From: Melieria omissa
Taxonomy: Eukaryota; Arthropoda; Insecta; Diptera; Ulidiidae
DNA: 64,000 nucleotides
Assembly: GCA_963971225.1 (NCBI GenBank)
Contig: OZ020267.1
Location: forward strand, 558,001-622,000
Direction: 5' to 3'
Of the stretch, positions 1-11,859 are shown in pieces. The notes beneath the pieces are model-generated. The model had not been told where the DNA came from. It did no database searches and was given only the letters and a program-made list of their open reading frames with translations. Positions within the stretch are counted from its first letter, which is position 1; every line of letters starts with the position of its first letter. A program made the translations under genes and the position numbers.

Positions 1-309
1 CAGGTCGAGAAATACAAGAAGTGGGACTTTCCCAATGACTCCATCACACAGTGCTATCTGAAATGCGTCTTCGGAAAGTTCGGCCTATTCGATACACAGA
101 GCGGTTTCAACGTGGAGCACATTCATGAGCAGCTGGCCGGTGGTAGCGCCGCTGCTGATCATGACGACGCTTTGCACGCCAAAATTGAAGCGTGCATTGA
201 CCGAAATGACCAGGGTTCCAATGCTTGCGAGTGGGCCTACCGCGGCGCCACTTGCTTCTTTAAGCAGAATCTGCAGCTGGTGAAGCAAAGCGTGAAGCCC
301 GATGCTTAG
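1..309 (+). CDS. Obp99a: Odorant-binding protein Obp99a, 3' exon (5' end outside window)
   Basis: Small secreted carrier of hydrophobic ligands (PBP/GOBP fold). The window opens inside the coding exon, in frame from base 1; the stop is TAG at 307-309, leaving about 102 C-terminal residues. Visible OBP signature: C2-X3-C3 (CYLKC), C4 in the ACIDR motif, and C5-X8-C6 (CEWAYRGATC). The motifs WDFPND, FDTQSGFNVE and GSNACEWAYRGATC resemble Drosophila Obp99a from memory more than any other OBP. The N-terminal signal peptide and C1 lie upstream of the window. It neighbours Bub3 tail to tail, and a second OBP (Obp99c) lies 12 kb away, as expected for the 99B OBP cluster. The exact orthologue is inferred from recalled similarity and synteny. 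Confidence 0.9.
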   Translation, partial: QVEKYKKWDFPNDSITQCYLKCVFGKFGLFDTQSGFNVEHIHEQLAGGSAAADHDDALHAKIEACIDRNDQGSNACEWAYRGATCFFKQNLQLVKQSVKPDA

Positions 310-410
310 GTGCTTGTTTTATTTTCACTTTCTTCTGCAAGCACCTTATCTACATTCATTGTATTTCTTTACATAAGTGATAATTCGAAATATTCCATTT
401 TCGTTTGCAA

Positions 411-416
411 AATAAA
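411..416 (+). terminator. Poly(A) signal of Obp99a
   Basis: Canonical AATAAA about 100 bases after the Obp99a stop codon, in an AT-rich 3'UTR. Position and match are seen; usage is inferred. Confidence 0.7.
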
Positions 417-990
417 GAACAACTTATTTTAACTTAGAAATTATATTGAAATTTTAATTTTACTCAAAAAAACATGGCTGACCTATGATTAGACTCCTAT
501 ACAAGCCGGCATGATGAAAATAGTGTAGTGTTTGGATGATGAAGGTCATAAGATCAGATATCTCAGCATATAGTTTGTCCTATAATTGATTTCGGTTTGA
601 AAAACTAAACAAAACATACACAAAATATTTGCAATACATACATACATACAAAACTGGACGAGTTTGAACACAACTATTTGGGATAATACTTAATTTCATG
701 ATCACAAAATAAATCCAAGCAAATCATTTTGCACGCAATTGTGGCAAATGCGACGGAAGATATATCAGATTTATTACATTTACAAAAAAGAAAGTCATAA
801 CTCGAATTATAGTTTTATCTTTAAAAGGATCAATTTTATTATGTCGATACATGGACGCATTAATTTTAAAATGAGTTTAATATTGTTATTAGAAACAGTT
901 TTCAATAAAGTTAAACTACACGAATACAAAAAAAAATTAAATAAAATACTCGCCCGTACTGAATAATAAATTCACTGACCAACCCAGTCC
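417..990. other. Convergent 3' intergenic space Obp99a/Bub3
   Basis: AT-rich, no supported gene. It has a short CATA microsatellite near 638-650. TTTATT at 835-840 is AATAAA on the minus strand, 150 bases past the Bub3 stop, and is a candidate Bub3 poly(A) signal. Confidence 0.6.
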
Positions 991-2031
991 TTACTTCTGC
1001 TTGGTTTCCTGATCTGTGACGTAGCGTACATAGATAACCGGGTTGGGTACATTTGCAGGCGGCTCTTCAAATTCATCCATGTAGGAACAAGCAATGGCCA
1101 GTGTACTGCCGTCATGGCTGAAATTCAACGATGAAATGGAAGTGTCATATTGGTGAAATTGGCATAGACGCTTTTTGTTGAAGCCATCCCAAATGTTCAC
1201 CAGACAGTCAGAGCCACCGGTTGCGAACGTATTGTACACATTGTGAAAACTGATGGCGTTCACTGGGTAAATATGTTCGATGTTGTCCTCTTTGTTGCGA
1301 TGGCACTTGAAAGCAAACTTGCGCTTCTGCACTTCCGAATCCGGATCCAAATACTCCACCGCAACTCTTCCCTCTATAGACGACATCACGTATCCTTCCT
1401 TGTTAGGAAACAGCCGAATACAGCGCGTCTGGTACTTCAAGGACGACTCACGCTTCATCATGTATTCCTCCATTTTTCGCAAGTCCCAGATCAACACCTT
1501 GCGATCTGAGGTAGCCACCACTATCTTCTCGTCATTCACCGACATCGAGTACACCTTGCCATTGCTCTGCTCGTATGTGCCAACGCAACGTTTTTCGCGC
1601 ATATCCCACAATTTGATAGTTTTGTCCCAGCTGCCCGTCAGAATGCCATTTACCGACTCTGCGTACTCCACACAGCGTACCGCGTCATCGTGTGCCCCCA
1701 CCACACTCTCCGTATGCGTGTTCACGTCGTACAGCCGCAGTTGCTTGTCCAGCGAGCCGCTCACTACATGTACAATGTCCTGAAATGCCAGACAAGTTAT
1801 AAGCAAAGTATACGAACAAAAACATCACCATCGACTCACCATAAAGGCCACATCCATTACTGGCATGTCTTCCACAAACTTCTGCCGCATCGCGTTGTTC
1901 ACCACATCGTAAAATCGCACAGTGCCATCCCAGGCGGCAGCTATCAGGTACTGGTTGGTCTTGGGACCGAACTTCACCGCCGAAATGGCATCCTCGGGCG
2001 CATTATTCAACTTCACTTCGGTTGGTCGCAT
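991..2031 (-). CDS. Bub3: Mitotic checkpoint protein Bub3 (WD40)
   Basis: WD40 beta-propeller that recruits BubR1/Bub1 to kinetochores through their GLEBS motifs in the spindle assembly checkpoint. Two exons: start ATG at 2031, exon 1 is 2031-1840; intron 1839-1780 with donor GTGAGT and acceptor TTTCAG; exon 2 is 1779-991. Joining in phase 0 gives 326 residues, the length I recall for fly Bub3. Visible propeller repeats include AAAWDGTVRFYD, SGSLDKQLRLYD, TGSWDKTIKLWD, ATSDRKVLIWD and TGGSDCLVNIWD. The N-terminus (MRPTEVKLNNAPEDAIS) and the late segment with NAISFHNVYNTFATGG are Bub3-specific. The frame is intact with no oddities. It is transcribed convergently with Obp99a and divergently from the TMEM86-like gene. 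Confidence 0.95.
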
Positions 2032-2965
2032 TACGGCCTCAGTTTTATCTACGTTACTATTATATTTATGTTACTTTTATCCCGTTCAAATGCAGTGATC
2101 TTAATTTGAAAAAAATCCACAGCGACGCGCCGTAAGAAATAAATTCTTCCTCTTCTTTGTTGGCATTCGGTGCCGGGAATTTGACAGTTCCTTTTGCGTT
2201 TTTAACCGCTACGGTTGCATTTGAATGACCAGAAGCGCCACCTGACGGATTCTACACTAAGCAACAAAACAGCTGTTTTGAATTGTTAAGTTGACTTTGG
2301 CTGGTAGGTTCGCGCCTTTGATGTAAAAAGCTACTTGCATTGAAACTAATGAAACTTAAATAAAGAAACACTAACTGACTGACAATCCTTGTCACAAATT
2401 TCACACTTTCCAATAAACATTGCTTAAACTCCACCACGCACAAACTCCCCACGCCAACCTGTTGCATGTTGGTCTGGATACTGAACCTCTTCGTTAGCAA
2501 TGACATTGAATCTCCTACATCCACAAACAACTGCTTTACCTGAATCGCCTAGCGGCAGCCGTTTACCCAGCACGCTTGAAGCTTTTTTTACGTGCAGCAC
2601 ATCATTGCCCATTGAGACCGGACGCAGTAGCGCCGTCACCGGCAAGCCCCTCCTGGCCATTTCAAGTCCAAAGTGTATACGCGCGCGCTCGTATCAGATT
2701 CGCCGAGCTTTAAGACTCGCGGTTTTCGCACGTTTCAGTTCAAATTCGTCTCCATACCGCCGCGCACTGCGGACGACGCGAACTCTGCGCTCATATAACT
2801 AAACGGCTGCTAAAGCGAACAAAATTGAAACGTACAAAACTTGCCGCGCGTAGTAAGAGCGACATCGACAAGTTCGGCTTGAAAAACTGCAGAGGGAGAG
2901 GAACACATCTAGTGCCCACAGCTCACTCCATCGCCCGACGAAGGCAGGTGGTTGGAAACGTCACA
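2032..2965. promoter_or_regulatory. Intergenic region between Bub3 and the TMEM86-like gene
   Basis: A 0.93 kb space between two divergent genes, presumed to carry both promoters. No clear TATA box was seen for either gene, which would fit housekeeping promoters. It also contains the candidate small ORF at 2424-2660. Confidence 0.4.
2424..2660 (-). CDS. Hypothetical small basic protein (78 aa), uncertain
   Basis: An ATG-initiated ORF on the minus strand between Bub3 and the TMEM86-like gene. The start context (TGAAATGGCC) is favourable for a fly. The predicted product is basic, begins MARRGLPVTALLRPVSMG and holds only two cysteines, close together (VVCGCRRF). Codon use looks gene-like (many GTG/CTG/GGC codons). 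No family is recognised and no signal peptide or membrane segment is evident. A possible donor (GTAAAG) lies inside it, so it may be an exon or 5'UTR rather than a full gene. It could also be chance sequence within the divergent promoter. Confidence 0.28.
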   Translation of the reverse strand: MARRGLPVTALLRPVSMGNDVLHVKKASSVLGKRLPLGDSGKAVVCGCRRFNVIANEEVQYPDQHATGWRGEFVRGGV

Positions 2966-5192
2966 ATGAAAGACTCAATGTATCTCGTAAGTTCATACCT
3001 GCCCTATCTGACGGTACATGAAATGGATGGGCGAAATGGATGATCTGCTTGGCTGGCAAACGCAAATACTGCACATTTACTGCTCCTATTTCTGCTGTCG
3101 ATTTAAAGTCTCCACTATAGGTTATGATTGGCTCCTCTCATATCTTCCGCGATTCACTCTTCATCATGACTTGGAAATGGCGCGCATTCGGATGCATACT
3201 TTGTTGTCACTGCAAAATCGCATGTAGTTTTGTTCTTTTCGTTTTGTCTTTTATGTTTTTTGCTTTAAAAACAAAATTTTCAGCATGTGTACGCTATGTT
3301 GTTGCATAAACGTTTTGGCTGAACAATACAACAACAATACGAATATCCTCCCTTCTTTTGACTTTCCATCGCATCTTAGCTTCCCGCCGGTCGTGTTGTT
3401 TGCGCATAATTATGTATGTATGTATGTATACATTTTTGTTTTTTCTTTTCTTTCGTGCTCGCTGATTTAAGTTTTGTTTTTGCACTTGTGTCGTCCTTGA
3501 CGAGGTTGCCTCCCACTGTGCAGTGCGTCGATGCTTCGCAATTTGAGCTTCGGTTTTCCCAAATGAGATACGAGTTTTCCGATTATTGTGGTAAACGAGA
3601 TTGAGATGGAAAAGCTTTTCACATAAACAAATCGAAAGTTTTCGCGAGACTGTGACTAGCGTGTGGGTGGCACCAAAGTAAGGTTTCAAATGCCTATTGG
3701 GCTTCAGTCTTGGAAAATGAGGCATGTTCGGAAACCTTTGCACCATGATAATTTATTGCCTACTGGCGCGCACGTCACTACTTGCAATGACTGGCAGGTG
3801 CATGAAAGAAGATTCAACTTTCGGATGCGGCTGTTACTTGCATATGAATGTTGTACCTATGTCGAATGAAAAATTCTATGTTTCATGAATAAGGGCGCTT
3901 GTGCATAGCCGCGTCGAACGCGTTCAGCACTGCACCTCAGTGGCCAAATGCCCCAGATTAGAATTTCCGATTTGGCGGGCTAATCTTATCGTGAAATGTG
4001 CGTGCATTCGAGCAATTGGCCAACGACGTTATCGACAGCAATGGAGCAGGAAAGGAACGCCGACCATATTACAATTGAACATTGTTTGTTTTGTGGGGTT
4101 TTATGGCATTATTCGCGTCGATTAATCTACAGACTTAACCAGCTAAGCAAATCGCCATTAGCTCAGATCTTCTACGTTAAGTTGTAGTTGTTGTTGGACA
4201 ATCGCTTAACAATCCCCAAATATCAATTCCGACGTGTTAATTATGACGTTTGTCTTACAGCTGAAGTCGCAGCTGTTCAAACTTGTGCCATTCTTCAACG
4301 CCATTGTCATTTACTACGGTTTCGTTCGCGATCCCCATGGAGAGTTGTCGACCACGGTGCTCAAGTGTCTTCCAATTGTGTGTCTGATGTTTTATATACT
4401 ACTTAAAGGATTCGCCCTCACCAAAGAGTCAGTTTGCTTGCACTGAACACCGCTTATGAACTTTGCCTTTAACACCGCTTCGTCACCTCATAATATGTTC
4501 ATGTTCTACTCCACAGCTACAAATGCTCACAGCGAATTTTACTTGGACTGATTTTCTCGTGCGTCGGCGATGCATTGCTTAATGTCGACCTTTTTCCACA
4601 CGGCATGGCCGCTTTTGCACTCGCTCACATTTTCTACATATCCGCTTTCGGCTGGAGGCCGCTGAAGTTACTCATTGGCATTCCCCTGTATCTGATGGGC
4701 ACGGGAGGTAATCCTTTAAATAATCCCAATTTTTTTAATGGCTATCTCAATGTCTTTAACCGATAGTGGTTGCTGCGGTTTTCAAGAAGCTGGATGTAGT
4801 ACTCGCAATTGGTCTTCCGGTCTATGGGTCGTTACTCCTGACTACGTGCTGGCGGGCGTTGGCGCGCGGAGCCAATCGCAAGGACTTTCTCACCTTGTTC
4901 TGTGCGGTCGGCAGCGTTTTGTTCGTTATCTCCGATGGACTGATTGCTATCAATATGTTTATAACACCAATTCCGTTCAATAGGGTACTGAAACCTACTT
5001 TTTTTAATATAAATTTTTATGATTATCAGTTCTAATAGCTATTCTTATTTTTTTTTGCAGATTTTAATAATGACTACATATTACGTGGCACAGTTGTCCT
5101 TTGCCCTCAGCACTGCCAATGAGCGCAAGTTGACGACGCGACCCAAGAGCGTCAATCAACATGCCAAACAAGTCGGCGACAAAGTCCGATGA
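2966..5192 (+). CDS. TMEM86/YhhN-family lysoplasmalogenase-like membrane protein
   Basis: Multi-pass membrane protein of the YhhN/TMEM86 family; characterised members hydrolyse the vinyl-ether bond of lysoplasmalogens, probably in the ER. Five exons join cleanly: 2966-2986, 4261-4427, 4517-4707, 4767-4984 and 5061-5192, giving 242 residues. Exon 1 encodes only seven residues (MKDSMYL); the family's usual N-terminal motif LKSQLFKLVPFF begins exon 2. Other family marks are the GLIFSCVGDALL segment in exon 3, FVISDGLIAIN in exon 4 and MTTYYVAQLSFALS in exon 5. Most of the chain is hydrophobic, consistent with about eight helices. The exon 2 donor is GTCAGT, a weaker variant chosen because it keeps the frame; all other junctions are GT-AG consensus. 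The start was chosen as the only upstream ATG that splices in frame. Drosophila has a homologue in the same region; the symbol is not assigned here. Confidence 0.85.
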
Positions 5193-5471
5193 CGCGTTGC
5201 AGCCAAGGACTAATCGGGGTGGTTACGTCGTGGTCGAAGCAGGACAGAAGCCAATATCAAGTTAATAGTTAAGGTACCAGAATACTACGATACCGCCAAA
5301 CGTACGTGTTAAACACCACCGCTGCAATAAGTATTAATATATTCTACTCCATCTTCATATACGTACATATTTACATACGTATCTGTATTCTGTATATAAG
5401 TGTTAATGTTAATTGTGGAAGTTGATATTTCTTCGTATAAATAACATTTTAATTAAAATGAAGCCAAATTC

Positions 5472-5477
5472 AATAAA
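5472..5477 (+). terminator. Candidate poly(A) signal, TMEM86-like gene
   Basis: AATAAA 280 bases after the stop codon in AT-rich sequence. It is the best candidate I see for this gene's 3' end. Confidence 0.45.
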
Positions 5478-7466
5478 TACAACAAAGAAAGAAGTGCATT
5501 TGTTTTATAAATTCGCTTTTAAATGTGCACCGACTTTCTCAAAGCTTTTAAGTTGTTGCTTTTCTGTTGTGGTTGCCAGAAGATGTCAGCTTCTTTTGAT
5601 ATTCGCCAAAGCAATCCACTAAAGCTAAAGTGAAAGTTGAAAAGCACAAAAATTACAAAATGCTGCATTTTATCCACTCCATTTGGAACGCTCACAAAAG
5701 CTACAATTGTACAAAGCTTTTGGGCAACATCAAATAGCCAACTAAAATCCTTTCAGACCATCCAGTTACACTTTTTCCTTCGAACGTAGCACAGCGAACA
5801 GATATGTGCGCAGTTGTTACTGCAACGACGGCAATCCTATAAATATTCTGGGGTACCGACACGCCATTTCGAGCACAATCAGGTAGGTAAAACGTTTTCG
5901 AAATTATTGCATAAAAGGAAAACAACTCTCAAATGTTGTTTTACGGAATCCAATAAAGAAAAGTTGTTATTAACAAATACATCCGAAAAAGTGTGTATCC
6001 GTTGCACCGTTTTCCTACTGGATGTAGCTACATACGCAACAACACACACACACATATAATTGACGACAAGGACAACTGACGATAGTGACATAGACGCTTC
6101 GAGCAAATTGCTCAATCCGCCTCCCGACGAAATACCTGACAGTAGTACCGGGGGGAAATACGGACACGAGAGAGATGTTTTTAGTGTGTTAAAGTCACAC
6201 ACTGACGGGGAGTTGGCTTTTGATGCTTTTCATCTCTATAAAAAAAAAAAAAAAAAAAAACCACACACATATCAAATGAAACAAATCTGTGTCCAACAGA
6301 AATAATCGCCAAGTTTATTTTTAAGTATTATTTTAAGAAGTATGAGTATGAAGGAGTGAAGCACACAGGATTTCATTTTGGAGAGTTTTGCGTACGACTT
6401 TTGGAACAGTATTTTTCACCAACAGTTTATGTATTTGGAGGGGTTTGAATCTTTGTGCACCACTGACTGGTATCTTCTGTTCAATGCCTTTTTAATTCGA
6501 CTTAAACGCTTATCGTTTAGCTATAGAAATGCCAATGCATAATGCAGAATCATAGTAAATGGTAAGTCAAATATGTGGACGAGCGAACTGACCTGGCCAC
6601 ATTCATTATGCAAACTCGCCCAACATTCGCTAACAATGCAGATGGGGCCGAAATTGTACACTAATGGGTAGTTGTCGTCAAAAGGTCTTTATCGGCACAA
6701 ATGTATGTATCCAAGTAAAACTCCATTTAACGTTCGACTTGTAGCTGGCTCAAATAAATGCGATTCGCACATCAGAATGCACATCATTATAAAATCATTA
6801 ATACTACATTAAAAATGCATAAGCCAGATACACATTTACTCTGTTTGAAACCATTTTGAACAGGTGCTATAATGATTCTCAAAAGTATGTTAGGGCAGTC
6901 GGAAAATGATTGAGTGCCAGTAAACACCCAGTCATATGACTCAGTAGGAGCTTTGTAGTCGCATACAGACACTTCCGAGCAAGCCCGCTGCCCACGCTTT
7001 CACACATACCGCTACAGCCAAAGTGACGGACGTCACTTGAGCTGATTGCAGGCCACAACTACAAGTGCACGTTGAACTTGGGCGATGTAACAATCAGTCG
7101 GTCAGGTGCGGACTAAGGACTAACCAAGGGGTTAAAGATGAAATAACTCGACAGTGAACAAATTTTAACTGACTGCATGGAGTTAATGAATGAGTCCTGG
7201 CTCGAGAAAGCCAGTCTTTCTGACTTAAAGAGCGCAGGAGGACGCGGCCCAGCTCTCCTTAGAAACACGCATGACTCCGTTGCACAATCGTCTGCCTTGC
7301 CATTTCCGGCCTTTTCTCATTCCAAGCATTTGTCTAGTTTGTCTTCGCCTCCTTTAATTGTTTGCCATATTTTCAATTCAACTTGCATGTTCTCCTTCGT
7401 GCGTTTTAGGGTCAAGACGCAGTGAACGGACACCAAACGTTAAACGTCGTCGCCGCGTGAAACATA
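5478..7466. other. Intergenic and 5' region upstream of Gycalpha99B
   Basis: No supported gene. A run of 21 A lies at 6240-6260, preceded by an open frame of about 60 codons (6060-6239) that I do not recognise; the arrangement could be the 3' end of a poly(A)-tailed retro-insertion. A CRE-like palindrome sits at 7021-7038. TTTTAG at about 7405-7410 could be a 5'UTR acceptor for the cyclase gene. Confidence 0.5.
7021..7038. promoter_or_regulatory. CRE-like palindrome upstream of Gycalpha99B
   Basis: AAGTGACG-GA-CGTCACTT is a perfect 8+8 inverted repeat with a 2-base centre, containing TGACG and CGTCA half sites. It lies 430 bases before the start codon. bZIP/CREB-type binding is an inference only. 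Confidence 0.3.
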
Positions 7467-10264
7467 ATGGCGTGCCCCTTCTTTCGTCGCTCGGACTCAC
7501 TGACACGCCAGCCCTCGGTTATTGTCGAGCCGAGTGGCGGCAGCACTTGGCCGCTGGAGGATGAGGAGCAGTCCGACGATGCTTTGACATTGACACACTT
7601 GCAAATGGCCATCCAGCTGCTCACCGCGCCCTCGGTATGTTGCACCTCTCGAATTGTCAAGTTCCTGGTATAACAGCGCTATCACTTTAATAACTTTCTT
7701 GCTTGCAGAACGCCGATCTGAATACGGCGGTGACTGCTCTTATCGCCAAGTACAGCCAAAATTGGCCAAACATATCGAAACTGTAAGTCACACCTTCCCG
7801 CTTCTTCGTATTAGGAACATAACAATTAGTTCTATACTTTTGGTAACTCTCTCCTAGGCAAATCGACCTGAGCACGTTGAAGAATGTGCCCAATTACGAC
7901 TACTTGGCTGACATACAGGATATACTTCTGGAAATGGACGAGTCGAGTGCAAGCGAAATTTTAGTATTGTTGGGCGAGGAGCTTATCATGTCTTGTTGCA
8001 CTGGCATCATTGAGCGCGCCTTCAGATGTCTCGGAACTGACCTACAGGAGTTTCTCGGCTCTTTAGACGGCGTCTACGATGTACTCAAATTGCAGGAGGT
8101 ATTTACACAGCTTTACGGGGGCCAGTCTGTTCTTAAGTTGTAATCGATTCCCGCCAAATTCCATTAAAATCTCAAACATTCAATTGCTTACCTCCCTTTT
8201 AGGAGGATGTCACCGATACCGGTTTCGTGTGCCCGGGCGAGGGTGAATTAATTTTTACTTCCGAACGACCAGTAATAGCTTGGCTACTCCTGGGCTCGCT
8301 CAAAGCATTGACTCGCATGCTTTTCAACGTGCAAGTTAATATTAAAATCACACCCGTCGAAGGAGATTCGCGCCGGTATCGCTACTTGTTCGCACTGGTG
8401 AAGGAGCCCAATTCGCGAAACATTGAAATGGCAAAACTGCAGGCTCTGCATATGCAGCGCAGCAACTCTAACAACGCTGCCGATCTGGCCATGAACTCGC
8501 ACACATTCTGCAAAGCTTTTCCTTGGCACTTCATCATGAATGAGCAGCTGGACCTGGTGCAGTTGGGTGAGTTAGACTCGTTGTTTTTCGAGGTCGAGTG
8601 CTATTTATGAGTGGTGAGTGCACTTTCTATTTATCGTTTAGGGCGTGGGTTTAGCAAGTTGTACAAGCCATACATAGGGGATTACGGCTGCCATGCAATC
8701 ACATATTTCGACTTCAAGCGACCGAAGGGCCTCACTATGAAGTTCCGCGATATTGCACGCCGAACCTACACACCCTTTCTCATTGCTCTGAAAAGCCCGC
8801 CGGGTGTCAAAGAGTTTCCAGCCAGGGTGAGTAGCCAACGCAGCAGCCACATACAATGGTCGTTTAAAACACAGTGCAACTATCCTAAAGGGTCTTGAAA
8901 TCAAAGGGCAGATGGTCCACTGTTCGGAATCAAATTCGTTACTCTTCATGGGCTCGCCATTCCTTGACGGCCTGGATGGTCTCACCTGCAACGGGCTCTT
9001 CATTTCCGACATTCCCTTGCACGATGCAACGCGCGAGGTCATTTTGGTTGGGGAGCAAGCCAGGGCACAGGACGGCCTACGACGCCGCATGGACAAGTTG
9101 AAGAGCTCAATCGAGGAGGCTAACGCCGCCGTCACGAAGGAGCGCAAGAAGAATGTCAGCCTTTTGCATTTGATATTCCCGGCTGAGATTGCTGAACGAT
9201 TGTGGCTAGGCGCCAGTATCGACGCCAAAACCTACCCGGACGTCACCATACTATTCAGCGACATTGTCGGCTTCACGAGCATTTGCTCGCGCGCCACACC
9301 ATTTATGGTCATCAGCATGCTGGAGAGTCTTTACAAGGACTTTGACGAGTTTTGCGACCTCTTCGACGTTTACAAGGTGGAAACAATCGGAGACGCGTAC
9401 TGTGTGGCCAGCGGCCTGCATCGCGCTTCAATCTACGACGCACACAAAGTCGCATGGATGGCACTTAAAATGATTGAGGCCTGTGGCAAGCACATTACTC
9501 ATGACGGTACGTAAACTGAGTGTTCACCACAAACTGCACACTTTTGCGCCACATGTGCGCAGAACAGTCGGTTTTGTTGGGTATACACAAAGGAGAAACA
9601 GAAGTGATGAAAGGCTGCGTCGATACAGCCACATTAAACATACATATTTTGTGCGCACATTTCGCATGCAAGTGTTGAAAGTGTCTAAGCTAAAAGCTTT
9701 GCAATTGCATTTGGCATCCAATTGCACAACGCATGAATCAACTTCAAATTCTAAGGGAATTTCAAGTTCAGGCTAGACCGAAGTTTTTCACAAAAAATGC
9801 TTTAAAATTAAATTGCTTTTACTTCTCTACCAGATCAAGAGATACAAATGCGAATTGGTCTGCACACTGGCACAGTGCTGGCAGGCGTCGTGGGACGCAA
9901 AATGCCACGCTACTGTCTGTTTGGTCATAACGTCACCATTGCCAACAAATTCGAGTCGGGCAGTGAAGCTTGCAAGATCAACGTGAGTCCAACAACCAAG
10001 GAGTAAGTGACATTCGCCAATACGACCGTTCATACTGACACACTGCAAATAAAACTCTCCCTTGCCAGCTGGTTGGTTAAATATCCCGGTTTCGAGTTCA
10101 ACTTGAAGGCACGCGATGCTACTTGTCTGCCAAAGGAGTTTCCCAATGCCAGTGGTGACAGTACGTGCTATTTCTTGGAAGGATATCGCCACCCGACCTT
10201 GGCCGAGCGCCTTCCACTGGTGCAGCACATTAGCGCGGCCATGAAGGCCATTTCTGAGAATTAG
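7467..10264 (+). CDS. Gycalpha99B: Soluble guanylate cyclase alpha subunit
   Basis: Alpha subunit of the NO-activated soluble guanylate cyclase; it pairs with the haem-bearing beta subunit to make cGMP. Eight exons: 7467-7634, 7709-7782, 7858-8098, 8203-8566, 8642-8826, 8891-9506, 9834-10002 and 10069-10264. All are GT-AG with matching phases, giving 670 residues (fly protein about 676). Order: a unique N-terminus ([17 protein letters not shown]), H-NOX-like domain (about 80-240), HNOBA/PAS-like region, coiled-coil linker (about 400-430), then cyclase catalytic domain. Metal-binding aspartates are seen in LFSDIVGF (D468) and ETIGDAY (D512). The alpha-type active site is otherwise completed by the beta subunit. 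At exon 6/7, phase dictates [11 protein letters not shown], the same length as in Drosophila. No frameshift was seen. The symbol is supported by near-colinear recalled similarity and 99B synteny. Confidence 0.96.
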
Positions 10265-10427
10265 AACGAATCCGCGCCGCTCAACCAAACCCTCACCAAC
10301 GTATGCTGACGTCGTGGGAATTGAGTAATCTCAAAAGTTATCTATATACAATTAGCTCCACAAAAAGCACACACTTTTGATGTTATTCTTATTATTGTTA
10401 CTTGCTTTTTTGATCTCTGATCCATCT

Positions 10428-10433
10428 AATAAA
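10428..10433 (+). terminator. Poly(A) signal of Gycalpha99B
   Basis: AATAAA 164 bases after the TAG stop of the cyclase gene, in a T/A-rich context. Confidence 0.65.
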
Positions 10434-10761
10434 AATCCTTAAACCAACCAAGCAACTGTTCCGGACATTCTGTCCTTCATTCTTCATAAACTCATAGTAC
10501 CATCGCAGTGGCTGTGAGTGTCCTTTTCGAAGTTATTTCGATCGCTGATCTGAGTGACTCACTCCAAGTAAGCTTGCAGTAAAGTCTCAAAAAAACGCAA
10601 AGCCAGTCACAGCTGACACAACTTGCGCAATATATTTGGATTTGGGTTTGTTTTGAGATCGCTAACTGTAAATATCTTCGCCATTTATCAACATCTGACA
10701 GTGTTTTCGCGTTCTACAGCTAAAAATGCCGGTAATGGCATCCACGTGCCGCTGACAGAAT

Positions 10762-11030
10762 TTGGCCGTGCACAGAAGTGCCAATCAGCGAACTCACGGC
10801 TCATTGATAGTTGAAAAACACAGGAAAGCGTTGGACCAGATGCTTCGCGTGTTGGATAAAATACGACATTCATACGACATTACATCAATTGTGATAAAAT
10901 CGACTTCATTCCCTAGTGAGCGAATTTTCAAAACGGGAACTTTTTTAACGAACTTTTAACTTTTAGTTTCCGAATAAAAATGTGTATAACGCATTATCCA
11001 GCGAAATCATGATAATTTCATAGTATTAAA
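10762..11030 (+). pseudogene. Possible hAT transposase C-terminal remnant
   Basis: The frame ending at the TAA at 10957-10959 reads ...STSFPSERIFKTGTFLTNF. This resembles the hAT dimerisation motif (PSER-x-F-S-x-A-G), and a broken continuation follows to about 11030. No terminal repeats were found around it. The resemblance is short and the call is tentative. Confidence 0.35.
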
Positions 11031-11859
11031 GCAACCGATCTGTGCGAGCAGTGACGATGACATAATACGTCGCGCTTCTTTTCTTGGCATTTTTTCTTGC
11101 AAATGCAGCATCTGTGCTGTACTGGAGCTGTGTCTTTTGCCATTAAGAAAAAAGACGGAAGGCATAGCTACTGTTTCTTCTCTGGAGTTTCGGATTTCAA
11201 CCCACCCTATCTTTTGCATTATTTGAATAGAAATAAGAATTATAATGATGAATGAATCACTTTCCCTGGAATGTGTTGAAAATATATTGTTGCATATATG
11301 TTTCAAATGAGTGAAATTTGTACAGAGGAGAATATGGAATATGGAGAAAACACATACGTTTTGAAAAAACACAAAGTCAACACTGCACTGTAGATTATTC
11401 TTACAATTATTTCATAGCAGCCTTTGTTACCAATCGTTTCCATGTAGTGTGAAGGATGACTCAGACAATTGGGACCAGGGCTATGAATATCCAAATCACT
11501 TATTTTACATGCATCAGTATAAAAACTGTGAGTTTAAGGGACCTAGTAGTTTTTATATTTAAATGATGATGGGGTCAAATTGCCCATTTCTAATCGGGCT
11601 GCATGCAGTTACCAACAAGTCACCGAACTACATGTATTTGAATTTTGATCATAGGATTTTGACCGTAGGCTATGTGACGATACTGCCTGCCAATTACTGT
11701 AAGACAACGCAATTTTTACCCCAAGAAAATACAAGCGAGAATATGGTTTTGAATGAATTATTGTTATTTTGTATTGTATTTTGATTGTTCCATTTACACC
11801 GAGTCTATTTGGCCGCAGCCTTGTTCTCCTGCTCTTTTGTATGCTTCAATATTGAGGCT
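11031..11859. other. Intergenic, nothing recognised
   Basis: AT-rich sequence between the hAT-like remnant and the 3' end of Obp99c. It includes the Obp99c 3'UTR but no exact AATAAA was found close to that stop. Open frames here are short and lack coding character. Confidence 0.5.

Noticed and set aside
9982..9990. Alternative donor GTGAGT at about 9983 in Gycalpha99B exon 7
   Set aside because: Using it would delete the conserved NVSPTTKDW segment; the donor at 10003 keeps it and the phase.
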